From positions 2,914,001-2,978,000 of the forward strand of contig NZ_QUMQ01000001.1 in NCBI RefSeq assembly GCF_003387075.1: 64,000 nt of DNA. Reading direction: 5' to 3'. Under the pieces are notes generated by a model. It was not told the DNA's origin and did no database searches. It saw only the letters and a program-made list of their open reading frames with translations. Shown here in pieces: positions 51,526 through 59,831 of this stretch (positions within the stretch are counted from its first letter, which is position 1; every line of letters begins with the position of its first letter). The translations under genes and the position numbers were made by a program. This stretch comes from Asanoa ferruginea (GTDB taxonomy: Bacteria > Actinomycetota > Actinomycetes > Mycobacteriales > Micromonosporaceae).

Positions 51526-52446
51526 ATGACGTTGATCCTTGGCCGGCGGGAGATCGGCGCGGCCGTCGACCTCGACGCGGTGCTGGACCTGCTGGCTGCG
51601 GGCTACCGGGCCGACGCGGCGGGTCCGGCACCGCTGCGGATCCGCACCGACCTGCCCGGCCCGGGCACGGCGACCTGCCTGATGCCGGGTTGGTTGACGG
51701 ACGTGCCGGCGTACACCGTGAAGGTCAATGCGAAGTTCCCCGCCGCGACACCCGCGCTGCGCGGCGTGGTCTGCCTGCACGCCCTTGCCGACGGTGAGCT
51801 GCTCGCGCTGCTCGACTCGGCCAGCGTGACCGCGTGGCGCACCGGGCTGGCGGCGGCGCTGGCCACGCACACGCTGGCGCCCCCGCGGGCCGCGACGCTC
51901 GGCTTCGTCGGTGCCGGCGCGCAGGCCGCGACGACGCTGGCCGGCCTGCGCCACCTGCGACCGTGGTCGCGGATCGTGGCGACCGACCTGGACCCCGCCC
52001 GCGCCGCGGCTCTGCCCGCTGAGGTCTCGCCGTCGGCGATCGAGGTTGCCGCGACGGCCGATGTGGTCGTGCTGGCGACCTGGTCCCGGACGCCGCTGCT
52101 GCGGCTCGCCGACGTCCGGCCGGGCCAGCACCTGACCTCGCTGGGTGCCGACGAGCCGGGGAAGCAGGAGTTGGCCGCCGACCTGCTGGCGGCCAGCCGC
52201 TTGATCGTCGACGACGTCGACCTCGCGCTGACCGGCGGCGCGCTGGGCAGCGCGGGCCTCGACGCGACCGCCTGTGCCGGCACGCTCGGCGAGATCCTGC
52301 GCGGCTCGCTGCCGGCGGCCGCACCGCCGTCGCGGCCGAGCGTCTACAGCCCGGTGGGCCTACCGTGGCAGGACCTCGCCCTGTCCTGGGCGGTCTACCA
52401 ACACGCCCTTCGCGCGGGCGCCGGCACCCGCGTCGACCTGCTCTAG
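51526..52446 (+). CDS. Ornithine cyclodeaminase/mu-crystallin family protein
   Basis: This 306-aa NAD(P)-dependent protein has family features RIRTDLPGPGTATCLMPG, the lysine in AYTVKVNAKFP, LLDSASVTAWRTGLAAALA and the dinucleotide loop LGFVGAGAQAATTLAGL. Members include cyclodeaminases, ketimine reductases and alanine or lysine-derived dehydrogenases. The specific substrate is unknown. It is followed by a coupled TetR gene whose ribosome site overlaps this stop. Confidence 0.88.
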   Translation: MTLILGRREIGAAVDLDAVLDLLAAGYRADAAGPAPLRIRTDLPGPGTATCLMPGWLTDVPAYTVKVNAKFPAATPALRGVVCLHALADGELLALLDSASVTAWRTGLAAALATHTLAPPRAATLGFVGAGAQAATTLAGLRHLRPWSRIVATDLDPARAAALPAEVSPSAIEVAATADVVVLATWSRTPLLRLADVRPGQHLTSLGADEPGKQELAADLLAASRLIVDDVDLALTGGALGSAGLDATACAGTLGEILRGSLPAAAPPSRPSVYSPVGLPWQDLALSWAVYQHALRAGAGTRVDLL

Positions 52447-52459
52447 GAGACTCGAAGTC

Positions 52460-53044
52460 ATGACCTATCGGCGTTCGGCCGGGTCGCCGCGGGGTGAGGC
52501 GCGGCGGCGGGAGCTGCTCGACCTCGTGACCGAGGACCTGGCCGTCAACGGGCTGGTCGACTTCTCGCTGCGCCGGGCGGCGCGGGCGGCCGGCACGACC
52601 CACAAGGTGCTGCTCTACCACTTCGACAGCGCCGAGGATCTGCTGGAACGGGCGGTGGCCCAGCTCCGCGAGCTGCGGATCTCGCGCAGCCTCGGCGCCG
52701 CCGCCGACGAGCCCACGCTGGCCGGCCGGGTCCGCGCGCTCTGGCCGGTGTTGACCAGCGGCGAGTCGTGGGTGCTCGACCAGGCGATCGGGCTGGCGAT
52801 CTACGACGCCGACCGGCACGGCGGGCTGGCCCGGGGCGGTACGCAGCAGTATCTCCCGGCACTCGTGTCACTCTGCCCGCCCGGATGGGAACAGGAACGC
52901 AAGGCCGACGTGGCCGCGATGATCCTGGCGACGCTGCGCGGTTTCCTGATCGACCTGCGCACCAGCGGCGGCGACCCGGTCGGGGTCGAGGCCGGTTTCG
53001 TCGCGCTGGGCCGGGCCCTCGACCGCGAGGAGGCGGCGGGGTAG
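52460..53044 (+). CDS. TetR-family regulator
   Basis: This 194-aa protein has an N-terminal TetR helix-turn-helix (RRRELLDLVTEDLAVNGLVD, then SLRRAARAAGTTHKVLLYHF). A helical ligand domain follows. The recognition helix is unusual in having THKVLLYHF rather than the common xxxLYYHF, which resembles a subgroup found in actinomycetes. It probably controls the cyclodeaminase-like gene with which it is co-transcribed, or the hydrolase that follows. Confidence 0.88.
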   Translation: MTYRRSAGSPRGEARRRELLDLVTEDLAVNGLVDFSLRRAARAAGTTHKVLLYHFDSAEDLLERAVAQLRELRISRSLGAAADEPTLAGRVRALWPVLTSGESWVLDQAIGLAIYDADRHGGLARGGTQQYLPALVSLCPPGWEQERKADVAAMILATLRGFLIDLRTSGGDPVGVEAGFVALGRALDREEAAG

Positions 53045-53103
53045 ACGCTTTGCGAACCGCGTGGTTCACTTCGAGGTAGACGACCTGGAAGGGGGACCCC
53101 GAC

Positions 53104-53958
53104 ATGGAAACCATCCAGACCTCGGCGGGCCCGATCTCCTACACCGACACCGGCGGCAGCGGACCGACCATCGTGTTCCTGCACGGGATGCTGATGGACG
53201 GCTCGCTCTGGGACGACACGGTCAGCGCCCTCGCCGCCGACCACCGCTGCGTCGTGCCGACCCTGCCGATGGGCGCACACCAGGTGCCCGCCCACCCCGA
53301 CGCCGACCTTTCGCTGCCCGGCCTGGCCCGGCTGGTGGCCGACCTGCTGGCCGCGCTCGACCTGCACGACGTCACCCTGGTCGGCAACGACACGGGCGGC
53401 GCGCTGGCCCAACTCGTCGTGGCCGACGGCGCCGCGCGGGTGTCCCGCCTGGTGCTCGCCTCCTGCGAGGCGTTCGACAACGTGCCACCGGGCCTGACCG
53501 GCCGCACCCTGGTGCTGACCGGCCTGCTCCCGCCACGCCTGTTCGGCCTGTTCATGACGCAGATGCGGATCCGCGCGCTGCGCCGCCTCCCGGTCGCGTT
53601 CGGCTGGTTGACCAAGCGCGGCGACGCGCACACCGCCCGCTGGGTCCGTCCGGTGCTGCGCGATCCGGCGATCCGCCGCGACGCCACCCGGATGCTCCGG
53701 GCGATCCGCGCCGACCGCGACGTGCTCAACCGGCTGGCCGTCCCGCGACTGTCCGCTTTCGACGGCCCGGCTCTGGTGCTCTGGGCCCGCGGCGACCGGG
53801 TCATGCCGCCGCCGCACGGCCGTCGCCTTGCCGAGCTGCTCCCGAACGCCCGCCTGGTCGAGGTCGACGACACCGCCACGCTGATCCCGCTCGACCAGCC
53901 CCGCGTCTTCGCGTCGGCCGTCGCCGACTTCGTCCGCACCGACGAACTCATTGGCTGA
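53104..53958 (+). CDS. Alpha/beta hydrolase with Asp at the nucleophile position
   Basis: This 284-aa alpha/beta-hydrolase fold protein has an oxyanion/HG motif at VFLHGMLMDGSLW. The nucleophile elbow reads VGNDTGGALAQ, with Asp96 in place of Ser, as in haloalkane and fluoroacetate dehalogenases and epoxide hydrolases. Asp231 (WARGDRVMPP) is the probable acid. At the expected histidine position the sequence is DDTATLIPLDQP, with no His. Substrate and activity are therefore uncertain. GGGGGA precedes the ATG. Confidence 0.82.
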   Translation: METIQTSAGPISYTDTGGSGPTIVFLHGMLMDGSLWDDTVSALAADHRCVVPTLPMGAHQVPAHPDADLSLPGLARLVADLLAALDLHDVTLVGNDTGGALAQLVVADGAARVSRLVLASCEAFDNVPPGLTGRTLVLTGLLPPRLFGLFMTQMRIRALRRLPVAFGWLTKRGDAHTARWVRPVLRDPAIRRDATRMLRAIRADRDVLNRLAVPRLSAFDGPALVLWARGDRVMPPPHGRRLAELLPNARLVEVDDTATLIPLDQPRVFASAVADFVRTDELIG

Positions 53959-54511
53959 GCTCGCCGCGCTCGTGGCGGCCTGTCCCTGGCTGTGGGACGC
54001 GCTCACGGCGGTGCGTCGCTCCGGCCTGCCGGACGCGTGGATCGGCGCGGGCGTGCTGCGCGACCTGGTGTGGGACGAACGCTTCGGGCCCGGCTTCGAC
54101 GCATCCCGGGTCAAGGACGTCGACGTGGCCTTCTTCGACCCGACCGACCTGCACCGCGACCGGGCCGCGACCGAGCTGCTGGCGACCCTGCTGCCGGCGG
54201 TGCCGTGGGAGGCGACGAACCAGGCGGCCGTACACACCTGGTTCCCGGCGCATTTCGGCGGCGCGCCCGTGCCGCCGCTGCTCAGCATCGCCGACGCGGT
54301 CGCGACCTGGCCGGAGACGGCAACGTCCGTCGCGGTCCGGCTCGACGCTGCCGGCGAGCTGGAAATGTGTGCCCCCTACGGCCTGACCGACCTGCTCGGC
54401 GGCATCTGGCGACACAACCCACGACGGACCACGATGGAGCAGTCCCGCCAGCGCCTGGCCCGGCAACGCCCGGCCGAGCGCTGGCCGGGCGTCCAGGTCG
54501 TTACGGAGTGA
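53951..54511 (+). CDS. Nucleotidyltransferase-family protein
   Basis: This 186-aa protein belongs to the DUF925/PF06042-type nucleotidyltransferase fold. IGAGVLRDLVWDERFG is the family opening, and KDVDVAFFDPTDL contains the Asp pair expected to bind metal. The nucleotide and acceptor are unknown. It uses a TTG start overlapping the hydrolase stop by 8 nt (TTGGCTGA), implying coupling. Its end overlaps the convergent questin-oxidase-like gene by 11 nt. Confidence 0.85.
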   Translation: MAELAALVAACPWLWDALTAVRRSGLPDAWIGAGVLRDLVWDERFGPGFDASRVKDVDVAFFDPTDLHRDRAATELLATLLPAVPWEATNQAAVHTWFPAHFGGAPVPPLLSIADAVATWPETATSVAVRLDAAGELEMCAPYGLTDLLGGIWRHNPRRTTMEQSRQRLARQRPAERWPGVQVVTE

Positions 54512-55550
54512 TCAGGGCGGCGCTGCGGCTGGCCGCGGCCAGGGCGTCGAGGTGGCCGGTCCGGCAGTAGACCTCGACCGCCGTGTCGGTGAACTTGATG
54601 ACGTGTTCGTCGCCGTGCGCGATGGCCTGGTCGACCGCCTCGGCCACCGCGTCGGGGCCGCCCGGTGGCGTCGGCAGGATCGCGCGCGGTGCGGCGTCGG
54701 CCGGTGCCCAGCCGGCATGGATGGCCGCGCTCGCCGCCCACACCGCCGCCGCGCTCGGTGCCCACAGCTCCCGGGGCAGCGCGGGCAGCGTGTGCAGCAC
54801 CGCGTTGGGTGCGGTGGCGGTGTGCACCAGCAGGACCGGGCTGGCGTGCCCGTGCCGCAGATAGCTCAGCGTCGCCGCCGTGACCAGGTCGGTGAGCGCC
54901 CGCTCCGGGTCGGTGGTGGCATCCAGCGTCGCGACCGCACGCGGCCAGCCGTCCATCCGGGACAGTTGGCCGAACCGGTCGGCGACCCGGCCACGCTGGT
55001 GTGGGATGCGGGGGAGGGCGTCGAACGCGGCGCCGGCGGACGCCGCGGGTGGCCCGGTCACGGCCGGATCAGCACCGGGTACGGGCTGGTAGCGGGTCGC
55101 CCAGAAAGCCAGCCCGTGTGCCAGCTCGGCCAGCGACTGCTCGTTTTCCGCACCGGCGAGCAGGGCCCGGACCACATGGCCGACCCGGATGACGCCGTGC
55201 GTGGTGCCGGCCGCGATGCCGGGCAGCAGCCGCGGCCACCAGCGGGCGAGCACGTCGCGCCAGGGCTCCTCGGCGACCCGGTCGGTGAAATAGGCGGTCC
55301 AGTCGCCGAGTCGCCGCCCCGCGCCGAGCGCCTCGGCCCAGGTGTCGTCGGTGATCCGGTCGCTGGGCGGGGGCAACGGGTCCAGCCGCCGCGTGTAGCG
55401 GTCGACCCAGCCGTCGACCTGATCGGCGTACCCCCGCCTGATCATCACCTCGACCGCCATCGGGCCGTGGTTGGTCAACTGGTCCTCGCCCCACTCGGGC
55501 CCCGTCCGGTGGAACCGCTGGTATGCCTCGTTGAGCACGCCGCCAGTCAT
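54501..55550 (-). CDS. Questin-oxidase-like protein
   Basis: This 349-aa protein is related to the fungal questin oxidase family (PF14027 type), which performs Baeyer-Villiger-like ring opening in anthraquinone-derived pathways. The recognisable start is LTNHGPMAVEVMIRRGYADQVDGWV. The helical body has GVIRVGHVVRALL and HGHASPVLLVHTATAPNAVLHTL, with several conserved histidines. ATG 55550 has AAGGAGA nearby. A 37-codon open frame lies 52 nt upstream on the same strand. Substrate unknown. Confidence 0.8.
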   Translation of the reverse strand: MTGGVLNEAYQRFHRTGPEWGEDQLTNHGPMAVEVMIRRGYADQVDGWVDRYTRRLDPLPPPSDRITDDTWAEALGAGRRLGDWTAYFTDRVAEEPWRDVLARWWPRLLPGIAAGTTHGVIRVGHVVRALLAGAENEQSLAELAHGLAFWATRYQPVPGADPAVTGPPAASAGAAFDALPRIPHQRGRVADRFGQLSRMDGWPRAVATLDATTDPERALTDLVTAATLSYLRHGHASPVLLVHTATAPNAVLHTLPALPRELWAPSAAAVWAASAAIHAGWAPADAAPRAILPTPPGGPDAVAEAVDQAIAHGDEHVIKFTDTAVEVYCRTGHLDALAAASRSAALITP

Positions 55551-55602
55551 GCCGTCTCCTTCGTCGTGGGTGCTACCAGCGTGCCGCGCGGAGGTGGCGG
55601 GG

Positions 55603-55716
55603 TCATCCGTAGTGACCACCCATCCACCACCTATCGGTCGCGATCTCGGTCGGGTTGGTGACATCGGCGACGGAAAGGAAATCGTCGTTGGAGAAGCTGT
55701 TTTCGGCGAAGGCCAT
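55603..55716 (-). CDS. Candidate 37-aa peptide gene upstream of the questin-oxidase-like gene
   Basis: A short open frame starts MAFAENSF, has an acidic middle (SNDDFLSVADV...), and ends in DRWWMGGHYG. About three quarters of its codons end in G or C, as in neighbouring genes. No strong ribosome site is seen (GGCAAG only). Size, leader-like acidic part, aromatic/Gly end and position before an oxidase resemble a RiPP precursor, but I know no family for it. It may be spurious. Confidence 0.4.
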   Translation of the reverse strand: MAFAENSFSNDDFLSVADVTNPTEIATDRWWMGGHYG

Positions 55717-55791
55717 CTTGCCGGAAACAGCGGTTGGCGATCGTCGGGATGGGGCAGGATCGCAGTGCGGGAAACAACCAGGAGGCCGCCG

Positions 55792-57138
55792 GTGAGCGAC
55801 GAGAAGCGGTTGTCCCGGGCCGGGTTGGCCGACCTTTTCGCGGTCGGTCCGTGCCCGGTCGAGCTGGTCGGTGTCGAGGTCGAGCACGGTCTGGTCGACC
55901 CGGCCACCGGTCTGTGCGTTCCTTATCCGGCGGCCCGCCGACTGCTGAAAGCGTTTGTCGACGAGTTCGACGGCGCGCATTTCTTCGACGGCGAATTCCC
56001 GGTCGGAGTTGACCTACCCGATGGTGCGAGCTTCAGCCTGGAGACCGGTGGCGCACTCGAATACGCTTCGGCGCCACACGCCACCCTTTCGGCCACTGTG
56101 GAACAGACTCGCAGCGACCTCCAACGGGCCGCTCGGGTGGCGGCCGGGCACGGCGTCGCGCTGCTGTCGGGCGGCAACATTCCGTTCGCCACCCGCGCCG
56201 ACATCCCGTGGATCCCGAAGCCCCGGGTCGACATCATGCGGCGTTACTTCCGCAGTCTCGGCGCCGACGGGGCGTACGCCGATGAGGTCATGGGTCTGAC
56301 CCTGTCGACGCAGACCTCACTCGACTTTGTCTCCGAGGCCGACCTGCTGGAAAAGGTCCGGCTACACGTCCTGGCGGCGCCGGCGGTCAGCGCGCTGTTC
56401 GTCAACTCACCGATCGCCGAGGGCGTCGAGACGGGCGCGTTGTCCCGCCGGATGCAGTATTGGCGCCGGTTCGAGCCGGCTAGGTGCGGCGTGGTCGCGG
56501 CCGGGTCGCGCGCCACCTGCACGGTGTCTGACCTGGTCGACTGGGCGGTCCGGCTACCGATGATCTACCGGTCGGCCGGCGGCACCCATGTGCCCGCACC
56601 GGCGGTCCCGTTCGCGACCGTGCTCGACCAGGGCTTCGGCGACGGCACCTGGCCCACCCTCGACGACTGGGCGCTGCACCTGTCACAGACCTGGCCACAC
56701 GTGCGGGTCCGGCGCACGATCGAGGCCCGGGCGTGCGACGGCCTGCCCTGGCCGTTCTTCGCGGCGGCGCCGGCCATGTGGGTCGGCCTGACCTATGACG
56801 CACCGGCCCGCCGCGCCGCCATCGCCCTGCTCGAAAGCCTGACCGTGGACCAACTCGAACGCGCGACCGACGAGGTGGCGGCGAAGGGCCTGGCCGCGGC
56901 GATCGGGCCGTTCAGCGCCTGCGACCTGACCCGCGAGTTGCTCCGACTGGCCCGCGGCGGCCTGGCGGCCCGGGTGGCGGCCGGCATCGAACCACCCGAG
57001 GTGCTGTCCTACCTCGACCCGCTGGAGCGCATCTGCGACACCTTCCAGACGACGGCGGAGCAGACGCTGTCACGCTGGCACGGCGGCCTGGGCGGATCGC
57101 CGCAGGCGTATGTCGCGGAGTTCCGCATCCCGGCTTGA
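55792..57138 (+). CDS. Glutamate-cysteine ligase family 2 (GCS2/EgtA-like) protein
   Basis: This 448-aa ATP-dependent ligase is of the PF04107 type, which joins glutamate or another acid to cysteine or other amines. GVEVEHGLVDPATG is the opening, LETGGALEYASAPHATLS the ATP/metal region, LSTQTSLDFVSEADLL the substrate segment, and VRRTIEARACDGLPW the C-terminal signature. EgtA (ergothioneine) and GshA belong here, but no egtBCD genes follow, so the substrate is open. The GTG at 55792 follows GGAGG (55781-55785) by 6 nt. Confidence 0.83.
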   Translation: MSDEKRLSRAGLADLFAVGPCPVELVGVEVEHGLVDPATGLCVPYPAARRLLKAFVDEFDGAHFFDGEFPVGVDLPDGASFSLETGGALEYASAPHATLSATVEQTRSDLQRAARVAAGHGVALLSGGNIPFATRADIPWIPKPRVDIMRRYFRSLGADGAYADEVMGLTLSTQTSLDFVSEADLLEKVRLHVLAAPAVSALFVNSPIAEGVETGALSRRMQYWRRFEPARCGVVAAGSRATCTVSDLVDWAVRLPMIYRSAGGTHVPAPAVPFATVLDQGFGDGTWPTLDDWALHLSQTWPHVRVRRTIEARACDGLPWPFFAAAPAMWVGLTYDAPARRAAIALLESLTVDQLERATDEVAAKGLAAAIGPFSACDLTRELLRLARGGLAARVAAGIEPPEVLSYLDPLERICDTFQTTAEQTLSRWHGGLGGSPQAYVAEFRIPA

Positions 57139-57224
57139 GCCGACCGGAAGTTGATCCGGAAGCAGGATCGGGGCGACGATCGCACCTGACCCTGGCGGCG
57201 GCGCCTCCTGCGGAACGGAGCCTG

Positions 57225-57842
57225 ATGGCGAGCGACGATGACTTCCTGGCCTGGCGCGGCTCGCTGCACCGGTTGACCGAGAGTCGGGAGGCCGCGCGTT
57301 CGTGGCGCCGGCGGCGCTACGCCTTCGCGCACCGGTTGGGCGAGGCCCTGGCCGGACCGACGCCGGACAGCGCCGCGATCGACGGGCCGGTGGTCTACGG
57401 CATCTGGCTCCGGATGGGGCTGCTCTACGTCGGCCAAACCACGGAAGCGCAGCGCCGCCTGCGGGACCTGCCCGTCGGCGAGAGCCACCACCTGGCCAAC
57501 ACCTTTCCGCCCGAGATCTGGCACAAGGTGCTGGTCGTCGCGTGGCCCCGGCTGCCCGAGGCGGCGCCGCTGACGGACGCGCTCGGCGCGTCACTCGTCG
57601 GTCTGGCGCTCGAGCATCGGCTCCAGGAGCGGCTGCAGCCACTCGCCAACTCGGAGCGACGCACGTCAGACGGCGGGTGGCGGGCGGTGGCACGGGAAGC
57701 CAGCAGGTCGCGCGGCGCCCGCGCCGCCAAGCAGGTCGAGGTGTTGTCTCGCGCGGTCGAGCGCGTATGGGACCAGGCCGACGGCACCGGCCCGCTGTCG
57801 CCGGCCTGCCGGCTGGTCTTTCCGGAGCGCCTGGCGGTCTAG
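57225..57842 (+). CDS. GIY-YIG-like protein
   Basis: This 205-aa protein has a segment VVYGIWLRMGLLYVGQTTEA followed by RRLRDL, similar to the GIY...YIG core and the downstream Arg of GIY-YIG nucleases. SHHLANTFPPE could supply the Glu. The tail is Arg-rich (SRSRGARAAKQVEVL). It might be a nuclease or a degenerate relative. ATG 57225 (GGAG 4 nt upstream) is chosen; the frame extends to 57135. Its 3' end is the seed of the following tandem repeat. Confidence 0.55.
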   Translation: MASDDDFLAWRGSLHRLTESREAARSWRRRRYAFAHRLGEALAGPTPDSAAIDGPVVYGIWLRMGLLYVGQTTEAQRRLRDLPVGESHHLANTFPPEIWHKVLVVAWPRLPEAAPLTDALGASLVGLALEHRLQERLQPLANSERRTSDGGWRAVAREASRSRGARAAKQVEVLSRAVERVWDQADGTGPLSPACRLVFPERLAV

Positions 57843-58270
57843 CCAGGTCAAGGGCGAACCAGCGGCCCTTCCGGAGCGTGAGGCGGTGCAGGCCAGTCTA
57901 GGTCGGACCACCGGCCTTGCCGGAGGGTGTGGCGGTGTAGGCGGGTCAAGGTCGGACCACCGATCTTGCCGGAGGGTGTGGCGGTGTAGGCCGGTCAAGG
58001 CCGGACCACCGGGTGCGTCTGGTGGTCTAGCCGGTCAAGGCCGGACCACCGGGTGCGTGTGGCGGTCTAGCCGGTCAAGGCCGGACCACCGGGTGCGTCT
58101 GGTGGTCTAGCCGGTCAAGGCCGGACCACCGGGTGCGTCTGGTGGTCTAGCCGGTCAAGGCCGGACCACCGGGTGCGTCTGGTGGTCTAGCCGGTCAAGG
58201 CCGGACCACCGGGTGCGTCTGGCGGCCTAGCCGGTCAAGGCCGAACCACCGGGTGCGTCTGGCGGTCTAG
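57843..58270. repeat. Tandem array of 49-bp and 40-bp units filling a convergent gap
   Basis: Three 49-bp units (57843-57891, 57892-57940, 57941-57989), one of 41 bp (57990-58030) and six of 40 bp (to 58270) lie head to tail. The 40-bp unit runs CCGGTCAAGGCCGGACCACC, GGGTGCGTCTGGTGG, TCTAG. Most units end in (C/G)TAG. The array starts right after the GIY-YIG-like stop and its last CTAG contains the stop of the opposite RecB-like gene. Inner inverted repeats (GGTC/GACC, CCACC/GGTGG) can fold. No gene lies within it. Confidence 0.95.
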
Positions 58271-59151
58271 CCCGTCAAGGCCCGCTCGACCGCGGACCAC
58301 TGGTCTTTGACCGGGAGGTCGGCGCCGGCTGGGCAGGAGCGTTTGAAGTCGCACCAGCCGCACATCGGGCCCGGGGTCGTCGGGAAGGCGTCGTCAGGGT
58401 CGGCGCCGGCCGCGACCGACTTTTCCGCGTCGAGGATGTCGCGGGCCGTGTCTTCGGCTCGGGAGACCTGGCGGGCGATCGAGGCCTCGGTGTGGTCGTG
58501 TGCCGCGATCGTGCCGGTCGGGAGGTGGTGCAGCTCGACCCGGCGGCAGGGGCGGCGGAAGACCCGCTCGGCCGCGTAGGCGTAGAGCGCCAGCGCCTGG
58601 GAGCCGCGGGCGTCGTCGGTGTCGAGGCCTGTGCGGCCGGTCTTGTAGTCGACGATGGCCAGCTCGGCGCCGCGGGCGTCGATGCGGTCGGCCCGGCCGT
58701 TGAAGGCCAGCACCGACGTCTTGACCGCGACCACCCGCTCGACGCCCACCGGCTCGGCGTCGGGGTCGAGGCCGCCGACATAACCCTCGAGCCAGTCGAG
58801 GGCGCGCCGGTAGATCGCCCGCTCCTGCTCGTCGTCGCGGTAGCCCTCGCGGACCCAGGTGCCCTTGAGCAGGCCCGGCAGGGCCTCGCGGGTGCGGCGC
58901 TCAGGTGGCAGCGCGAACCAGCCGCGCAGCGCCGTGTGCACGCTCGCGCCCAGGGAGTTGTGTGCCCACGGCGGGCCCTTGGGCGGGGTCGGGCGGTCGA
59001 CGTAGGAATAGCGGTAGCGGCGGGGGCAGTCGGTGTAAGCGCCGAGCTTGCTCGGCGTGCACACGAAGAGCCGCTCGGGCATGCCGGCGAAACCGAGCTG
59101 CTCGGCCCGGGGCGCCGGAGCCCGGCCGGCTGGGGAGGTTGGCCTGCGCAC
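58267..59151 (-). CDS. RecB-family PD-(D/E)XK nuclease with Fe-S cluster
   Basis: This 294-aa protein has SKLGAYTDCPRRYRY as the first cysteine region, the nuclease motif GRADRIDARGAELAIVDYKTG (Asp, then D-x-K), QALALYAYA, and the C-terminal cysteines of CGWCDFKRSC. Together they form the 4Fe-4S-stabilised nuclease domain of RecB/AddB/Cas4-like exonucleases. It probably acts in DNA repair. There are no CRISPR arrays nearby. The GTG start has GGGAGG upstream. Its stop lies in the last unit of the tandem array. Confidence 0.88.
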   Translation of the reverse strand: MRRPTSPAGRAPAPRAEQLGFAGMPERLFVCTPSKLGAYTDCPRRYRYSYVDRPTPPKGPPWAHNSLGASVHTALRGWFALPPERRTREALPGLLKGTWVREGYRDDEQERAIYRRALDWLEGYVGGLDPDAEPVGVERVVAVKTSVLAFNGRADRIDARGAELAIVDYKTGRTGLDTDDARGSQALALYAYAAERVFRRPCRRVELHHLPTGTIAAHDHTEASIARQVSRAEDTARDILDAEKSVAAGADPDDAFPTTPGPMCGWCDFKRSCPAGADLPVKDQWSAVERALTG

Positions 59152-59190
59152 GGGAGAATCCTCCCATCCGGGTACGACAACCCCGGATGG

Positions 59191-59802
59191 TCACCCCGCC
59201 CGGTAGGTGTCGACGAACGCGAAGATGGCGTCCGCGATCAGCTGCACCGCGATCGCCGCCAGCAGGAGGCCGGCGATGCGGGTCAGCACCTCGATGCCGC
59301 CGGGGCGCAGGATCTTGACGACGACGCCGCAGTAGCGCAGCACCAGCCAGACCACGAGCATGGCGACGAGGATGCCGAAGCCGACCGCTACGTAGTCGCC
59401 GGCGCCGTCCGAACGTTGCACGAACAGCATGGTCGCGACGATCGCTCCGGGGCCGGCCAGCAACGGCGTGCCGAGCGGCACCAGCGCGATGTTGGACGTC
59501 GAGTGTGGCGACGGGTCGTCGGTCTTCCCGGTCAGCAGCTCCAGGGCGATCATGATCAGCAGCAGGCCGCCCGCGCCTTGCAGGGCCGGCAGCGAGACGT
59601 GCAGGTATTCGAGCAGGTTCTGGCCGGCCACCGCGAACAGCACGATGACGCCGAGCGCGAGACACACCGCCTGCCACGCGGCCTTGTGGCGGTCGCGCGC
59701 CGCCATGTTGCCGGTCATCGCGACGAAGATCGGCACCATGCCGGGAGGGTCCATGATCACCAGGAGAGTGACGATGACCTCGCCGAATACCTTCAAATCC
59801 AC
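59191..59802 (-). CDS. MarC-family membrane protein
   Basis: This 203-aa protein has six predicted helices of the UPF0056/MarC family: EVIVTLLVIMDPPGMVPIFVA at the N-terminus, PLGTPLLAGPGAIVATMLF in the middle and AGLLLAAIAVQLIADAIFAF at the end. The function is not established, despite the old antibiotic-resistance name. The GTG at 59802 is chosen by alignment with the family; no ribosome site is clear. It lies between the nuclease and PHP genes on the same strand. Confidence 0.88.
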   Translation of the reverse strand: MDLKVFGEVIVTLLVIMDPPGMVPIFVAMTGNMAARDRHKAAWQAVCLALGVIVLFAVAGQNLLEYLHVSLPALQGAGGLLLIMIALELLTGKTDDPSPHSTSNIALVPLGTPLLAGPGAIVATMLFVQRSDGAGDYVAVGFGILVAMLVVWLVLRYCGVVVKILRPGGIEVLTRIAGLLLAAIAVQLIADAIFAFVDTYRAG

Positions 59803-59831
59803 GCGATGACGGTACGTGACGATCTTTCGCG

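Noticed and set aside
57843-58270. CRISPR array
   Set aside because: Units are contiguous with no variable spacers, each about 40-49 bp, and no cas gene is near. The RecB-like nuclease has Cas4-like cysteines but is a general RecB-family protein.
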